A stretch of 35,426 bases of DNA from Deltaproteobacteria bacterium (GTDB lineage Bacteria; Myxococcota_A; UBA796; UBA9615): NCBI GenBank assembly GCA_023954745.1, contig JAGSHC010000037.1, positions 1 through 35,426 on the forward strand, written 5' to 3'. Under the pieces are notes generated by a model. The model saw nothing but the letters and a program-made list of their open reading frames with translations. It did not search any database and was not told where the DNA came from. Both the position numbers and the translations under genes were made by a program. This document shows positions 1 through 8,299 of this stretch, in pieces; the stretch's first letter is position 1, and every line of letters begins with the position of its first letter.

Positions 1-2184
1 CATCGCCCCATGAAGAAGGACCCACCACGGTCCTTCCGCGCGATTCTCGCCCTCGACGGCGCGCGCCGGGTACGGCTCGACGCGCTCCCGGACGCGAGCG
101 TGGCAGACCTAGCCGCCCGCTTTCTCGGAGTCCTCGACCTGTCACCGGAGCTCCAGAAGCTCGTGGTGTCCCGGGCGGCGGGCAACCCGTTCTTCTGCGA
201 GGAGATGGTGTACGCCCTGGTGGAGTCGAAGGTCTTGCTCACGGACGGCGGGCTCGCCCGATTCGCCCCGGGCAAGGACGCCTCGTCGGTGGATCTGCCC
301 GGAACGCTGCAGGGCGTGGTCACCTCGCGCCTCGATCGACTCCCTCCCGCGGAGCAGCTCACCCTCAAGGTCGCCTCGGTGCTCGGTCGCACGTTCACGC
401 TCGATACGCTCATGGCCATGCATCCGGTGGAGCACCCCCGGGACGAGCTGATCGCGCAGCTGGATCACCTCGCCGAGCTGGACTTGTGCCCCCAGGAGCG
501 GGACGAGGACGGTCTGCGCAGCCACGGCTTCAAGCACGCCATCGTTCAGGAGGCCTGTTACGAGCTGCTGGTGTTGAGCAAGCGACGCGGTCTTCACGCC
601 GCGGCCGCGGTGCACTACGAGCGCAGCGACGACGCGGATGAGAAGAGCGCCGCGCGCCTCGCTCACCACTGGCAGAACGCCGGTGAGCCCCTGCGCGCCT
701 TGGAGCACCTCGAGCGGGCGGGCTTCCACGCGCTCGACAACGGCTCCGACCGAGACGCCCTCGGGACGCTCGAGGCGGCGCAAGACATCGTCGAACACCT
801 CTCGAATACCCAGCTCATGGAGGTGGGGCCCGTGCGGCAGGCGGCGGTGCTCACGGGGATCGGCACGGCCCTCCAGGGGGTCGGCCGTCCCGACGACTCC
901 GCAGAGCTCCTCCGCGCCTCGATGGCAGCCCTGGGCAAGAAGCTTCCCACGAGCAGTCTGGGCTGGACGGCCCGACTGCTCTCCGAGGGTGCGCGCCAGC
1001 TCGTCTACCGTCTCATGCCTCGCTTCCTCCGATGGCGCGCGCGACCCCACAAGCACCAGGCCCTCCGCGCCGCCAGCCGCGCCGCGAGCTGGTACGCCAA
1101 CGCGTCCTACTTCCGGGTGGAGGCGCTGCCGTGGCTCGCCGCGGGGCTGCTCTCGGCCAACCTCGCCGAGAACGCCGGCAGCCCGGAGATCGCGGGGACG
1201 GCGTACGTCAACCTCGCCAACATCTTCGGCACCCTGCACCTACGAAGACTGGAGGGCGTCTATCTGCGCCTCGCCAGGCTCTCCCCGGAGCGACGCGTGG
1301 AGATCATCGCGCACTCGGCCACGGCCGTGGTCGACGTCCTCCACTGTGACTGGGACGCCGCGCGCTCCACCATCGAGGAGGGCACATCCAAGGCCCGCGC
1401 CGCCGGCGACTGGTGGGCCCTGGGGAACGGCCTGACGATCAAGGCACTGGTCGCCTACCTCACTCAGCCCGTGGGGGAATGTCTCCCTACTTTTGGTGAG
1501 GTCGCCCGGCTGATGAGAGATCGCGACCACCCCGCCCAGGAGGCCTACGGACTCGTCTTCTCCGTGCCGGCGTTGCTCGCCCTCGACCGGGTCGGCGAAG
1601 CGGCCGCGCAGCTGGACGAAGGGGCCCTTCGGCTGGAGAGGTTCGACTACTTCGGACGCCTCGCCTGGTACTCGGCGCGCGCCACGGTGTCGTGGCGGCA
1701 GGGCGACCTGAAGGTGGCGGTGAATGCCGCCGTCGAGGCAATGACGATGTTCAAGGCGAAGCCCTTGATGCTCTTCACCTACGTGGGCCCCTTTCACTCC
1801 ATCGCTGAGGTCCTCCTGGCGGCCGCCCACGCGGGGGACCCCATTGGGGGCATGTCCGTCGAGGAGATCCGGGGCCACGCGCGCACCGCCGTGAAGAACT
1901 GGGGGCAGGGCACCGCGCTCTTCTGGTACTTCCGCCCTCGGGCGTTCCTCGCCCAGGGCGCCCTCGCCATGCTCGATGGCAAGCCGGCCAAGGCCCGAAC
2001 CGCTTGGGCCAAGGGAATCGCGGCGGCGCAGCAATACTCGATGCCCTGGGACGAGGCGCGGGTCCACGTGGAGGCGGCGCGGTTCGCGGCCGAAGGCTCG
2101 GCCGAGCGATCACACCACGAAGCCGCTGCCCGCGCGATCCTCGAGCCGATGGGCGCCGAGGGGACCCTCGAGCTGCTCCCGTGA
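1..2184 (+). CDS. AAA-type predicted ATPase with C-terminal TPR-like region (5' end outside window)
   Basis: The frame is open to the first base and the readable protein begins in the middle of a domain, so the gene starts upstream; the ATG at 10 is probably internal. Residues about 20-75 (from the ATG) match the later half of the STAND/AAA_16 predicted-ATPase fold found in PknK, LuxR/MalT and adenylate-cyclase-linked regulators: a leucine-rich 'DALPDASVADLAARFLG' segment and a 'RAAGNPFFCEEMVYAL' motif (compare the usual GNPFFxEE). Walker A and B must lie upstream. The rest is alpha-helical with Ala/Leu-rich repeats of TPR or MalT type. A signalling role, perhaps as the C-terminal part of a Ser/Thr kinase, is inferred from the family. 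The stop overlaps the GTG of the next gene, so the two are translationally coupled. Confidence 0.8.
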   Translation, partial: HRPMKKDPPRSFRAILALDGARRVRLDALPDASVADLAARFLGVLDLSPELQKLVVSRAAGNPFFCEEMVYALVESKVLLTDGGLARFAPGKDASSVDLPGTLQGVVTSRLDRLPPAEQLTLKVASVLGRTFTLDTLMAMHPVEHPRDELIAQLDHLAELDLCPQERDEDGLRSHGFKHAIVQEACYELLVLSKRRGLHAAAAVHYERSDDADEKSAARLAHHWQNAGEPLRALEHLERAGFHALDNGSDRDALGTLEAAQDIVEHLSNTQLMEVGPVRQAAVLTGIGTALQGVGRPDDSAELLRASMAALGKKLPTSSLGWTARLLSEGARQLVYRLMPRFLRWRARPHKHQALRAASRAASWYANASYFRVEALPWLAAGLLSANLAENAGSPEIAGTAYVNLANIFGTLHLRRLEGVYLRLARLSPERRVEIIAHSATAVVDVLHCDWDAARSTIEEGTSKARAAGDWWALGNGLTIKALVAYLTQPVGECLPTFGEVARLMRDRDHPAQEAYGLVFSVPALLALDRVGEAAAQLDEGALRLERFDYFGRLAWYSARATVSWRQGDLKVAVNAAVEAMTMFKAKPLMLFTYVGPFHSIAEVLLAAAHAGDPIGGMSVEEIRGHARTAVKNWGQGTALFWYFRPRAFLAQGALAMLDGKPAKARTAWAKGIAAAQQYSMPWDEARVHVEAARFAAEGSAERSHHEAAARAILEPMGAEGTLELLP

Positions 2185-3827
2185 GGGAGATCCCCACTCT
2201 GGAGGAGCCCACCGACCTGTTCACACTCGGGACGGAGGCCTTCGCGGAGTACAAGCGAGAGCTCGCCAACTGCGGCATCGAGCTTCCCGCGTCGGTGACG
2301 TTGGAGCGCGTGGACGGAATCGTCTTCTACTACTCGCGCGACAACGGAAAGATCCACGTCGCGGTGCCTCCCGCCGACGACGACTCCACCGTGGCAACGT
2401 ACCGCTTCCTCTGGTCGTCCCTCCTCAGCCTGGACGCCGAGACCCTCGACAGCTTCCTGCCGATGTTCGTGCGCCGCGTCGTCGCCCACGAGCTGGGCCA
2501 CGCCCTGCGAGACGCCTACGGCCACTTCGGAGACAACCTGTGGGAGGAGGAGCAGGTGGCCAACGAGCTCGCCGTCGCCCTCCAGAACCGACGCCTCTCC
2601 CCCGAGCAGCGCGACGCCTTCAAGGCCTCCGTCGACCGAGCCATGTCCGCGCTGAAGGGCAAGGTCGGGTCGATCAAGGACGTGCGGATGAGCTACCAGT
2701 CCCAACTGGAGGTCATGTACCAGACCGAGCAGGTGGGGGACTCCACGCGCATGGCCATCGAAGCGTTGGGCCAGGCCTTCGACTTGGAGCAGAGCGACAT
2801 CCTGCGCAGCCAGGTCGCCACGGGCGCCGCGACCACGGTGACAGACGAGAACGAGGTCATCGAGCGGTTCAACACCGGCGGCATGGGCAACCTGCTGCAC
2901 TACCTCTTCTTCCAGCTGGGCTGGCTTCAGATCGACCTGGCCGCGCAACACACCAGCTACACCCAGGAGTTTGCGGCGAATCGCCTGGGGCTCTCCCCCC
3001 CGAGCCTGAGGACTCCTGCGCGGGCGAAGGTGGCGACGAAGAGCCAGGTGCGCGCGCTCCACGCGGCCTCCCGGGCGTGCCGGGCCCTCTCCAACGAGAC
3101 CGCAGCGCGATGGTTCTACAAGAGGTACCGCGCGTACCTCGTCGAGCTGCTCCGCGGGGCCGAGGCGCGCCCCGAGGTCTCGACCACCACGTTCCGCAAG
3201 GACCCAGCCCACCTCCTGGAGACCTGGGAGGACTCGAGTCGCGATCGGCTCGACCTCCTGCGCGCCATCGCCCCCGCCGACATCCGGCCACTCTTCCCCG
3301 GCCGCATGGCCGAGACGGCTCCCGATGTGGACGAGGTGGAGGTGGACCTGCCCCACGAAACGGACCGTGCCGTCTGGCGCCGGGCGACCCTCGACAGCCC
3401 CGACCCCGCGGCGACGGCGACGCTGCAGAGGCTCGCCCTGTTGGACCGGACCCAGCAATTCCGCGCGCTCCCGGCTCGAGCGATGCTCGACGTGGCGAAG
3501 CATCTCTTCGAAGTGCGCCTGAACGACGGGGAGACCCTCTTCTGGCGTGGGGAGCAGAACTCCGATGTGTTCATCGTCGCCGAGGGAACCCTGGAGTGGA
3601 GCATTGGGGACGAGCAGGACAGCCCCCGGGGGCTGCGCGCTGTGGGGGAGGTCGTCGGCGAGTTCGCATTCCTGACGGGAGAGCCCCGCTCCGCCACGGT
3701 CCGCGCGAAGGGGCCCGCGCGCTGCTTCGTCATCAAGGCCGTCGATCTGCGCATCCAGTCCGGGCAACACCCGAGCATCATGGAGCGCATCGCCGCGGGC
3801 CTGGCGAGGCGGCTGCGAGACAAGTAG
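2181..3827 (+). CDS. HExxH metallopeptidase-like protein fused to a cyclic-nucleotide-binding domain
   Basis: This 548-residue protein starts at a GTG that overlaps the previous stop (GTGA). A longer in-frame start exists but would lie inside the upstream gene. Residues 103-107 read HELGH, followed by 'EEEQVANELA' at about 122-131. The E-x2-A-N spacing resembles the third zinc ligand of gluzincins such as ImmA/IrrE peptidases. The middle section is helical and unrecognised. From about 440 to the end is a cNMP-binding (CAP_ED) beta-roll containing 'GEFAFLTGEPRSATVRA', which retains the Gly-Glu and Pro-Arg-x-Ala of the phosphate-binding cassette. There is no signal peptide or membrane segment, so it is probably cytoplasmic. 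A nucleotide-gated protease is an inference; the peptidase could be inactive. Coupling to the AAA regulator suggests one signalling unit. Confidence 0.8.
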   Translation: MREIPTLEEPTDLFTLGTEAFAEYKRELANCGIELPASVTLERVDGIVFYYSRDNGKIHVAVPPADDDSTVATYRFLWSSLLSLDAETLDSFLPMFVRRVVAHELGHALRDAYGHFGDNLWEEEQVANELAVALQNRRLSPEQRDAFKASVDRAMSALKGKVGSIKDVRMSYQSQLEVMYQTEQVGDSTRMAIEALGQAFDLEQSDILRSQVATGAATTVTDENEVIERFNTGGMGNLLHYLFFQLGWLQIDLAAQHTSYTQEFAANRLGLSPPSLRTPARAKVATKSQVRALHAASRACRALSNETAARWFYKRYRAYLVELLRGAEARPEVSTTTFRKDPAHLLETWEDSSRDRLDLLRAIAPADIRPLFPGRMAETAPDVDEVEVDLPHETDRAVWRRATLDSPDPAATATLQRLALLDRTQQFRALPARAMLDVAKHLFEVRLNDGETLFWRGEQNSDVFIVAEGTLEWSIGDEQDSPRGLRAVGEVVGEFAFLTGEPRSATVRAKGPARCFVIKAVDLRIQSGQHPSIMERIAAGLARRLRDK

Positions 3828-3848
3828 TGCGTCGCAGGGGGGATCCGT

Positions 3849-3878
3849 TTGACGCTGCTGTCGGACCGCCCCTAGATT
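3849..3878 (+). promoter_or_regulatory. Sigma70-like promoter, apparently leaderless
   Basis: TTGACG (3849-3854), an 18-nt spacer and TAGATT (3873-3878) stand just before the TylF-like gene. Only 9 nt separate the -10 box from the ATG at 3888, so transcription would begin within a few bases of the start codon. No Shine-Dalgarno sequence is present. Read by eye, not tested. Confidence 0.55.
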
Positions 3879-3887
3879 CCGCGCCAT

Positions 3888-4640
3888 ATGGTCAGCAAGC
3901 TCATCATCGACGGCGTCCAGGGGGGGCTCAGCCTCCTGGGTTACCAGCTCACCCGCGCGGCGAAGGACCCCACCTACGTCCCCAGCCCGCCGAACACGTA
4001 CCCGACCTACTCGCCCAGCGAGGAGGCGTCGTTTCGGTCTCTGCACGAGCGGTTCAACCACCGGACCCTCTGCGCTCGGGACCGGGCCTACATCCTTCAG
4101 CAGGTCGCCAAGCAGGCCATGCACGTCCCCGGCGACTTCGCGGAGGCTGGGGTGTTTCGGGGGGGAACGTCGTGGTTCCTCGCCCACCTGCTGCGCGAAG
4201 CGGGGGACTCCCGCACGCTGCACGCCCTGGACTCCTTCGAGGGAATGCCCGCGGACACCGAGAAGGCCCGCGACGGCCACGATCCCGGGGACTTCGGAGA
4301 CACCTCCCTGGAGTCCGTGCAGGAGTTCCTGAGCGAGTTCGAGAACATCACGTTCCACCCGGGGTTCATCCCCGGGACGCTGGCACCCCTGGAGGACCTG
4401 AGCTTCGCTCTCGTCCACGTGGACGTGGACATCCACGACGCAGTGCGAGACTGCTGCGCGTTCTTCTACCCCCGGCTGGCGCCGGGCGGTGTGATGCTCT
4501 TCGACGACTACGGCTTCGAGGTCTACAAGAACGCCGCGCGCAAGGCTGCGGACGACTACTTCGCCGACAAGCCCGAGTCGCTGGTCGTGCTGCGCACCGG
4601 CCAGGCCATGGTCACGAAGCTGCCTCCGTCGACCGCCTAG
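3888..4640 (+). CDS. TylF/MycF-family macrocin-type O-methyltransferase
   Basis: The 250-residue protein matches the TylF family of SAM- and metal-dependent sugar O-methyltransferases. The SAM-binding motif I region is 'GDFAEAGVFRGGTSWFLA', followed by 'LHALDSFEGMP', typical of this family. 'HVDVDIHDAVRDCCAFFYPRL' with the later 'FDDYGF' supplies the acidic metal-binding residues. Length is normal. It probably methylates a hydroxyl on a sugar of the polysaccharide made by the downstream cluster; the exact substrate cannot be read. Transcribed alone from its own promoter, 60 bp after the upstream gene; the ATG is preferred because the promoter abuts it and there is no ribosome-binding site. 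Confidence 0.85.
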   Translation: MVSKLIIDGVQGGLSLLGYQLTRAAKDPTYVPSPPNTYPTYSPSEEASFRSLHERFNHRTLCARDRAYILQQVAKQAMHVPGDFAEAGVFRGGTSWFLAHLLREAGDSRTLHALDSFEGMPADTEKARDGHDPGDFGDTSLESVQEFLSEFENITFHPGFIPGTLAPLEDLSFALVHVDVDIHDAVRDCCAFFYPRLAPGGVMLFDDYGFEVYKNAARKAADDYFADKPESLVVLRTGQAMVTKLPPSTA

Positions 4641-4686
4641 GGAGGGGCAATCCGGCTGGTCCCCTCGCCAGCGTCCGACGTACGAT

Positions 4687-4733
4687 TGGCATTCCATTGG
4701 CCGGGGTGAGAATCCCGCCTTAGCTTCCATTGG
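4687..4733 (+). promoter_or_regulatory. Candidate promoter with direct repeat upstream of the FG-GAP protein
   Basis: The 120-bp gap before 4761 has TGGCATTCCATTGGC at 4687-4701, with the GG-N10-GC spacing of a sigma54 promoter but an imperfect -12 element. An overlapping sigma70 reading is TTGGCA, 16 nt, GAGAAT. The 9-mer TTCCATTGG occurs at 4692-4700 and again at 4725-4733, exactly 33 bp (about three helical turns) apart, which could be a regulator site. All three readings are tentative. Confidence 0.3.
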
Positions 4734-4760
4734 TACGCGAAACGCGACGCTGAGGATGTA

Positions 4761-7700
4761 ATGACCAAGACCTCTCCCGCGCTCAGGCGGTCCTTGCTCC
4801 TCCTGGGCGCCAGCCTCCTCCTCTCCCCGCCGGCCTACGGCGAATGGACCGGCGTGCTCGGCGGGCCTGGGGCCCAGAACCGTGCCGGCGGAACCGCCCT
4901 GATCACGAGCGCAGCCGAGACCAGCCCGGGAATCGCCTGGACCATCGCCCGTGCGCCCGAGCCGCTGAGCTCGGCGGATCTGCAGGACCTCGATGGCGAC
5001 GGGGTCGCCGAGGTTCTGTTCGTCGCATCGGGTCGCGTGTGGGCGCTCAACCCTCAGCAGGCCACGCCCGCTTGGGTGTCTCCTGCCCAGGCCATCGACG
5101 CGATCGTCGGCTTTGGTGAACTCGACGGCGACACGTCCAGCCCCGAGCTCGTCGCTTCCTCCAGTGGAACTGGCGGGGGATTCCTCCTCATGGACCCGGC
5201 CCAGGGCGGAGTCGTCGGCTCCCTCGGCCCGTTCCCCACCCTGTCGGGCGCGTCCGCGCGGGAGACCGTCCTCGCGGACCTCAATGGGGATGGCATCGAC
5301 GAGATCGTGCATCCGCCGGGTCGCCTCGCGGTCAACTCCCTCTGGGTCAGCACGGTCACGAACGGGGTCAGTAGCCCGGGCTTCCTCGAGATGCCGCTGG
5401 GGGGGTACGCCAACACGACCCCCGCCCTCACTGGAGACTTCCTCGGCACCGGCGACCCCGTCATCGTGGTCGACCAGGGCCCCGCCCTGACCCTGTACCC
5501 CACATGCGAGCCCAGCGCGCCGGACGCGGTCTGCGACGATGGAGCGGGAACCGTCTGTCTCTGCTCTCCCCTTGGACTCAGCGGAATCCACGCGACCTAC
5601 TCGTTCGGGCCCCGCTGGGTCCTCGACACCGACGGCGATGGGCATGACGAGCTTCTCCAGCTCGCCAACTCCGCCCCCTACATCAAGGCCCTCGGCGCCC
5701 TCGACTTCGTCGACGGCTTCGCCACGATCCCCGCCCAGCCGGACGCCACGCGTCAGTGGTATCGGCGCTACACGGCCACCGCGCCCACCCCACGCCTGGA
5801 GGCCCTGTCCGAAGGTCCCCTCGACCTGGACGGCGACGGCGACCTGGAGCTGGTCGTGTCGTTCTACAACAACGACGGCGGCGACACGGACGCCACCGGG
5901 CTCGTCCCCAACGACGACGGCATCGACCACCCCAGCGCCGTGTCCATCGGCGTCTTCGACGTCGCCACGGGCGACCTCGAGGCCTCCATCCTCGACGCCT
6001 TCGCCTGGGGCGTCGTCGACCTCGATGGCGATGGCGATGTCGAGCTGGTGACCTCGCCTACGTCGGGCTTTGGCTTCGGCACGGGGCTCAGCGGCAGCGA
6101 GCTCGACTGTTCCGGTCCCACCTGCGTATTCACCGAGGTGTGGACGACCCCCTCGGGCTCGATGCACCCGCTGCTCAGCGCCTTCGACGGCAACGCTCTC
6201 CCCGCCCCGCGTGTCTTCACGGTGGACACGGACACCGATGGCTTCGGCGAGTTGTTGAGCTACAACGGCACGACCCTCGAGGCCCTGACGGCCGACGGCG
6301 CTGGGGGCGTGACCGTCGCGGCGAGCCGACTGCTTCTGCCCGACGAGATTCTCCTCGACGACGACGCAGTCACCAACTCTGCGGTCGTCACGTCCGCCAC
6401 CAACCTCACTGTGCTGAACCACGGGCTCGGGACCACCGGGAGCCCAATCCGCATTCCCTCCCGCGGGTGGAGGAGATTCCAGGCCGCGTCCTTCGACGGT
6501 GGAGTGCGCGAGGCGCCCGTCTTCTCCGGCAATGTGTTCATGAGCAACGAGGCCCCCTCCAGCGTGAATCAGGGGGACCACGAGCTGTACCCGGGGTTCG
6601 GGCTCGCCGAGGACCTCGATGGCGATGGCGCAGCCGAGCTTCTGACCTACGCCAACCCCGGCAGCCTCGAGCTCGACGACGCGTCCTTCGAGATTCGCCT
6701 GGATCGCTGGGACACCTCGACCGAAGCGTTCGTGGAGGTCTGGGAGCTCGACTCCGAGGACTACGCGCAGCTCACTGGCTACGGGGTGGTCTCGGAGCTG
6801 CACGTCGCCAGCGGCGACTTCGACGGGCAAGGCTCCCGGGACATCGTGATCGAGCTGGGCGCCGGAGGTGTCTTCATCTACGCGGTGATCGACGGGGACA
6901 CCGGAGAGCTCGACGCGACCCTGACGCCGACCCAGCGGGTCGCCACGTCCTCGGGCCTCCTGGTCGCGGACCTCGTCAACGACGACGGAGACCCCTTCCC
7001 CGACGGCATCGACGACGTACTCATCGACGGCGCACAGCTCATGAGCCTGCACACCATCGCGAGCGGCGAACTCTGGAGCGTGGACGTCGGTGGGTTCATT
7101 CACGGCGTCGGCGCCTACGCCGACACGGACGGGGACGGGGACGCCGAGCTGGTCGCCACACTGTCGGTGACGACGGGGAACGTCATCGAGGTGATCGACG
7201 ACCTCGACCTGTCCACCCCCTCCACCACCTGGGGCCCCGACGCGCTGCCCCTGCCCACCGACCAGCTCCAAGTCATGGCCATCGCCGATGTCGATGCCGT
7301 CGCTGGGCTCGACGTCCTCTACATCAGCGGTGACGGCGGAGTGCACGCGTACTCGGGGGCCACCGGGGCTGTCGTGCCCGGGCTGCCCGTGTACGTGGCT
7401 GATGGCGCCCTCACGACCACTCCGCCCGCCTCCGCGGCGAACCTCTTGTCCCTGATGGCGCTCGACGTCGATGACGACGGCTACGAGGAGGCCATCGTGG
7501 GCTCGTCGGACGGCATCGTCTACGCGGTGAACGTCGCCACGGACGACCCCGACGCTCCGGGGCTCGAGTGGTCCTTCGCCATGGCAGCAGCCGTGCGCGC
7601 CCTGGCCGCCGCCGACACCGACGGCGACGGGTACGACGAGATCCTGGTCTCCACGAACGACGGCAGCGGCTCGGTGATCGATGGGATCGGTGTCTCCCTG

Positions 7701-8267
7701 CAGATCACCTCTCCCGGCGGAGCCGACTGCATTCCCTCCACCGAGTTCGATGTCACGGGCACCTCCGTCGGCGTGGCGCAGGTGGACGTCTTCGTCGCCG
7801 GAAGCAGCATCTCGGGGGACGTCGACGCCTCCGCCGGCTCCTGGACCGCGCCCGCTGAGGCGCCCTCCACAGGCAGCTTCGGCCTCGTCGCCCGCGGCAA
7901 GGACGAGAACGGCGTCATCGTCGCCTACGACTCCGAGCTCATCTCCGTCGGCGAGGATGCTGACGAGGATGGCTGGTACTCGTGTGCCGACTGCGACGAC
8001 AGCGACGCCGAGCGCAACCCGGGCGCCGAGGACATCTGTGAGGACGGAATCGACCAGGACTGCGATGGCGCGGACGCGACGTGTGGTGACGACGACGACT
8101 CGGGAGACGATGACGACGACATCACCAGCGACGACGACGACTCCAGCGATGGCGACGGCGGGGGATGTGCCGGCTGCGACGGGTGTGACACCGGCAACGG
8201 TGCAGGAGGGCCCAGCGTGCTGCTGCTGTTCGGCGTCGTCCTTGCGCTTCGCCGGCGTAGGGTCTAG
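4761..8267 (+). CDS. Secreted FG-GAP/VCBS repeat protein with MopE-like motif and MYXO-CTERM tail
   Basis: The 1168-residue protein has a signal peptide (basic start, leucine-rich core, likely cleavage near 'PPAYG' at about residue 27) and a GAGG ribosome-binding site 5 nt before the ATG. About ten calcium-loop repeats of the FG-GAP/VCBS kind follow, for example DLDGDGVAEVLF, DLNGDGIDEIV, DLDGDGDLELVV and DTDGDGYDEILVS, which suggest a beta-propeller. An Ig-like stretch occupies roughly 980-1060. Residues about 1066-1112 are a MopE-like putative metal-binding motif (DEDGW..CADCDDSD..NPGAEDICEDGIDQDCDG). A run of Asp/Ser leads to a Gly/Cys-rich segment, a short hydrophobic helix and RRRR, the layout of the MYXO-CTERM sorting signal. 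Probably a surface-anchored or released protein. Its direct role in polysaccharide assembly is unknown; it is linked only by position. Confidence 0.88.
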   Translation: MTKTSPALRRSLLLLGASLLLSPPAYGEWTGVLGGPGAQNRAGGTALITSAAETSPGIAWTIARAPEPLSSADLQDLDGDGVAEVLFVASGRVWALNPQQATPAWVSPAQAIDAIVGFGELDGDTSSPELVASSSGTGGGFLLMDPAQGGVVGSLGPFPTLSGASARETVLADLNGDGIDEIVHPPGRLAVNSLWVSTVTNGVSSPGFLEMPLGGYANTTPALTGDFLGTGDPVIVVDQGPALTLYPTCEPSAPDAVCDDGAGTVCLCSPLGLSGIHATYSFGPRWVLDTDGDGHDELLQLANSAPYIKALGALDFVDGFATIPAQPDATRQWYRRYTATAPTPRLEALSEGPLDLDGDGDLELVVSFYNNDGGDTDATGLVPNDDGIDHPSAVSIGVFDVATGDLEASILDAFAWGVVDLDGDGDVELVTSPTSGFGFGTGLSGSELDCSGPTCVFTEVWTTPSGSMHPLLSAFDGNALPAPRVFTVDTDTDGFGELLSYNGTTLEALTADGAGGVTVAASRLLLPDEILLDDDAVTNSAVVTSATNLTVLNHGLGTTGSPIRIPSRGWRRFQAASFDGGVREAPVFSGNVFMSNEAPSSVNQGDHELYPGFGLAEDLDGDGAAELLTYANPGSLELDDASFEIRLDRWDTSTEAFVEVWELDSEDYAQLTGYGVVSELHVASGDFDGQGSRDIVIELGAGGVFIYAVIDGDTGELDATLTPTQRVATSSGLLVADLVNDDGDPFPDGIDDVLIDGAQLMSLHTIASGELWSVDVGGFIHGVGAYADTDGDGDAELVATLSVTTGNVIEVIDDLDLSTPSTTWGPDALPLPTDQLQVMAIADVDAVAGLDVLYISGDGGVHAYSGATGAVVPGLPVYVADGALTTTPPASAANLLSLMALDVDDDGYEEAIVGSSDGIVYAVNVATDDPDAPGLEWSFAMAAAVRALAAADTDGDGYDEILVSTNDGSGSVIDGIGVSLQITSPGGADCIPSTEFDVTGTSVGVAQVDVFVAGSSISGDVDASAGSWTAPAEAPSTGSFGLVARGKDENGVIVAYDSELISVGEDADEDGWYSCADCDDSDAERNPGAEDICEDGIDQDCDGADATCGDDDDSGDDDDDITSDDDDSSDGDGGGCAGCDGCDTGNGAGGPSVLLLFGVVLALRRRRV

Positions 8268-8299
8268 TAAACCGCGCGTACGACTGAGGAGTGCGACCT

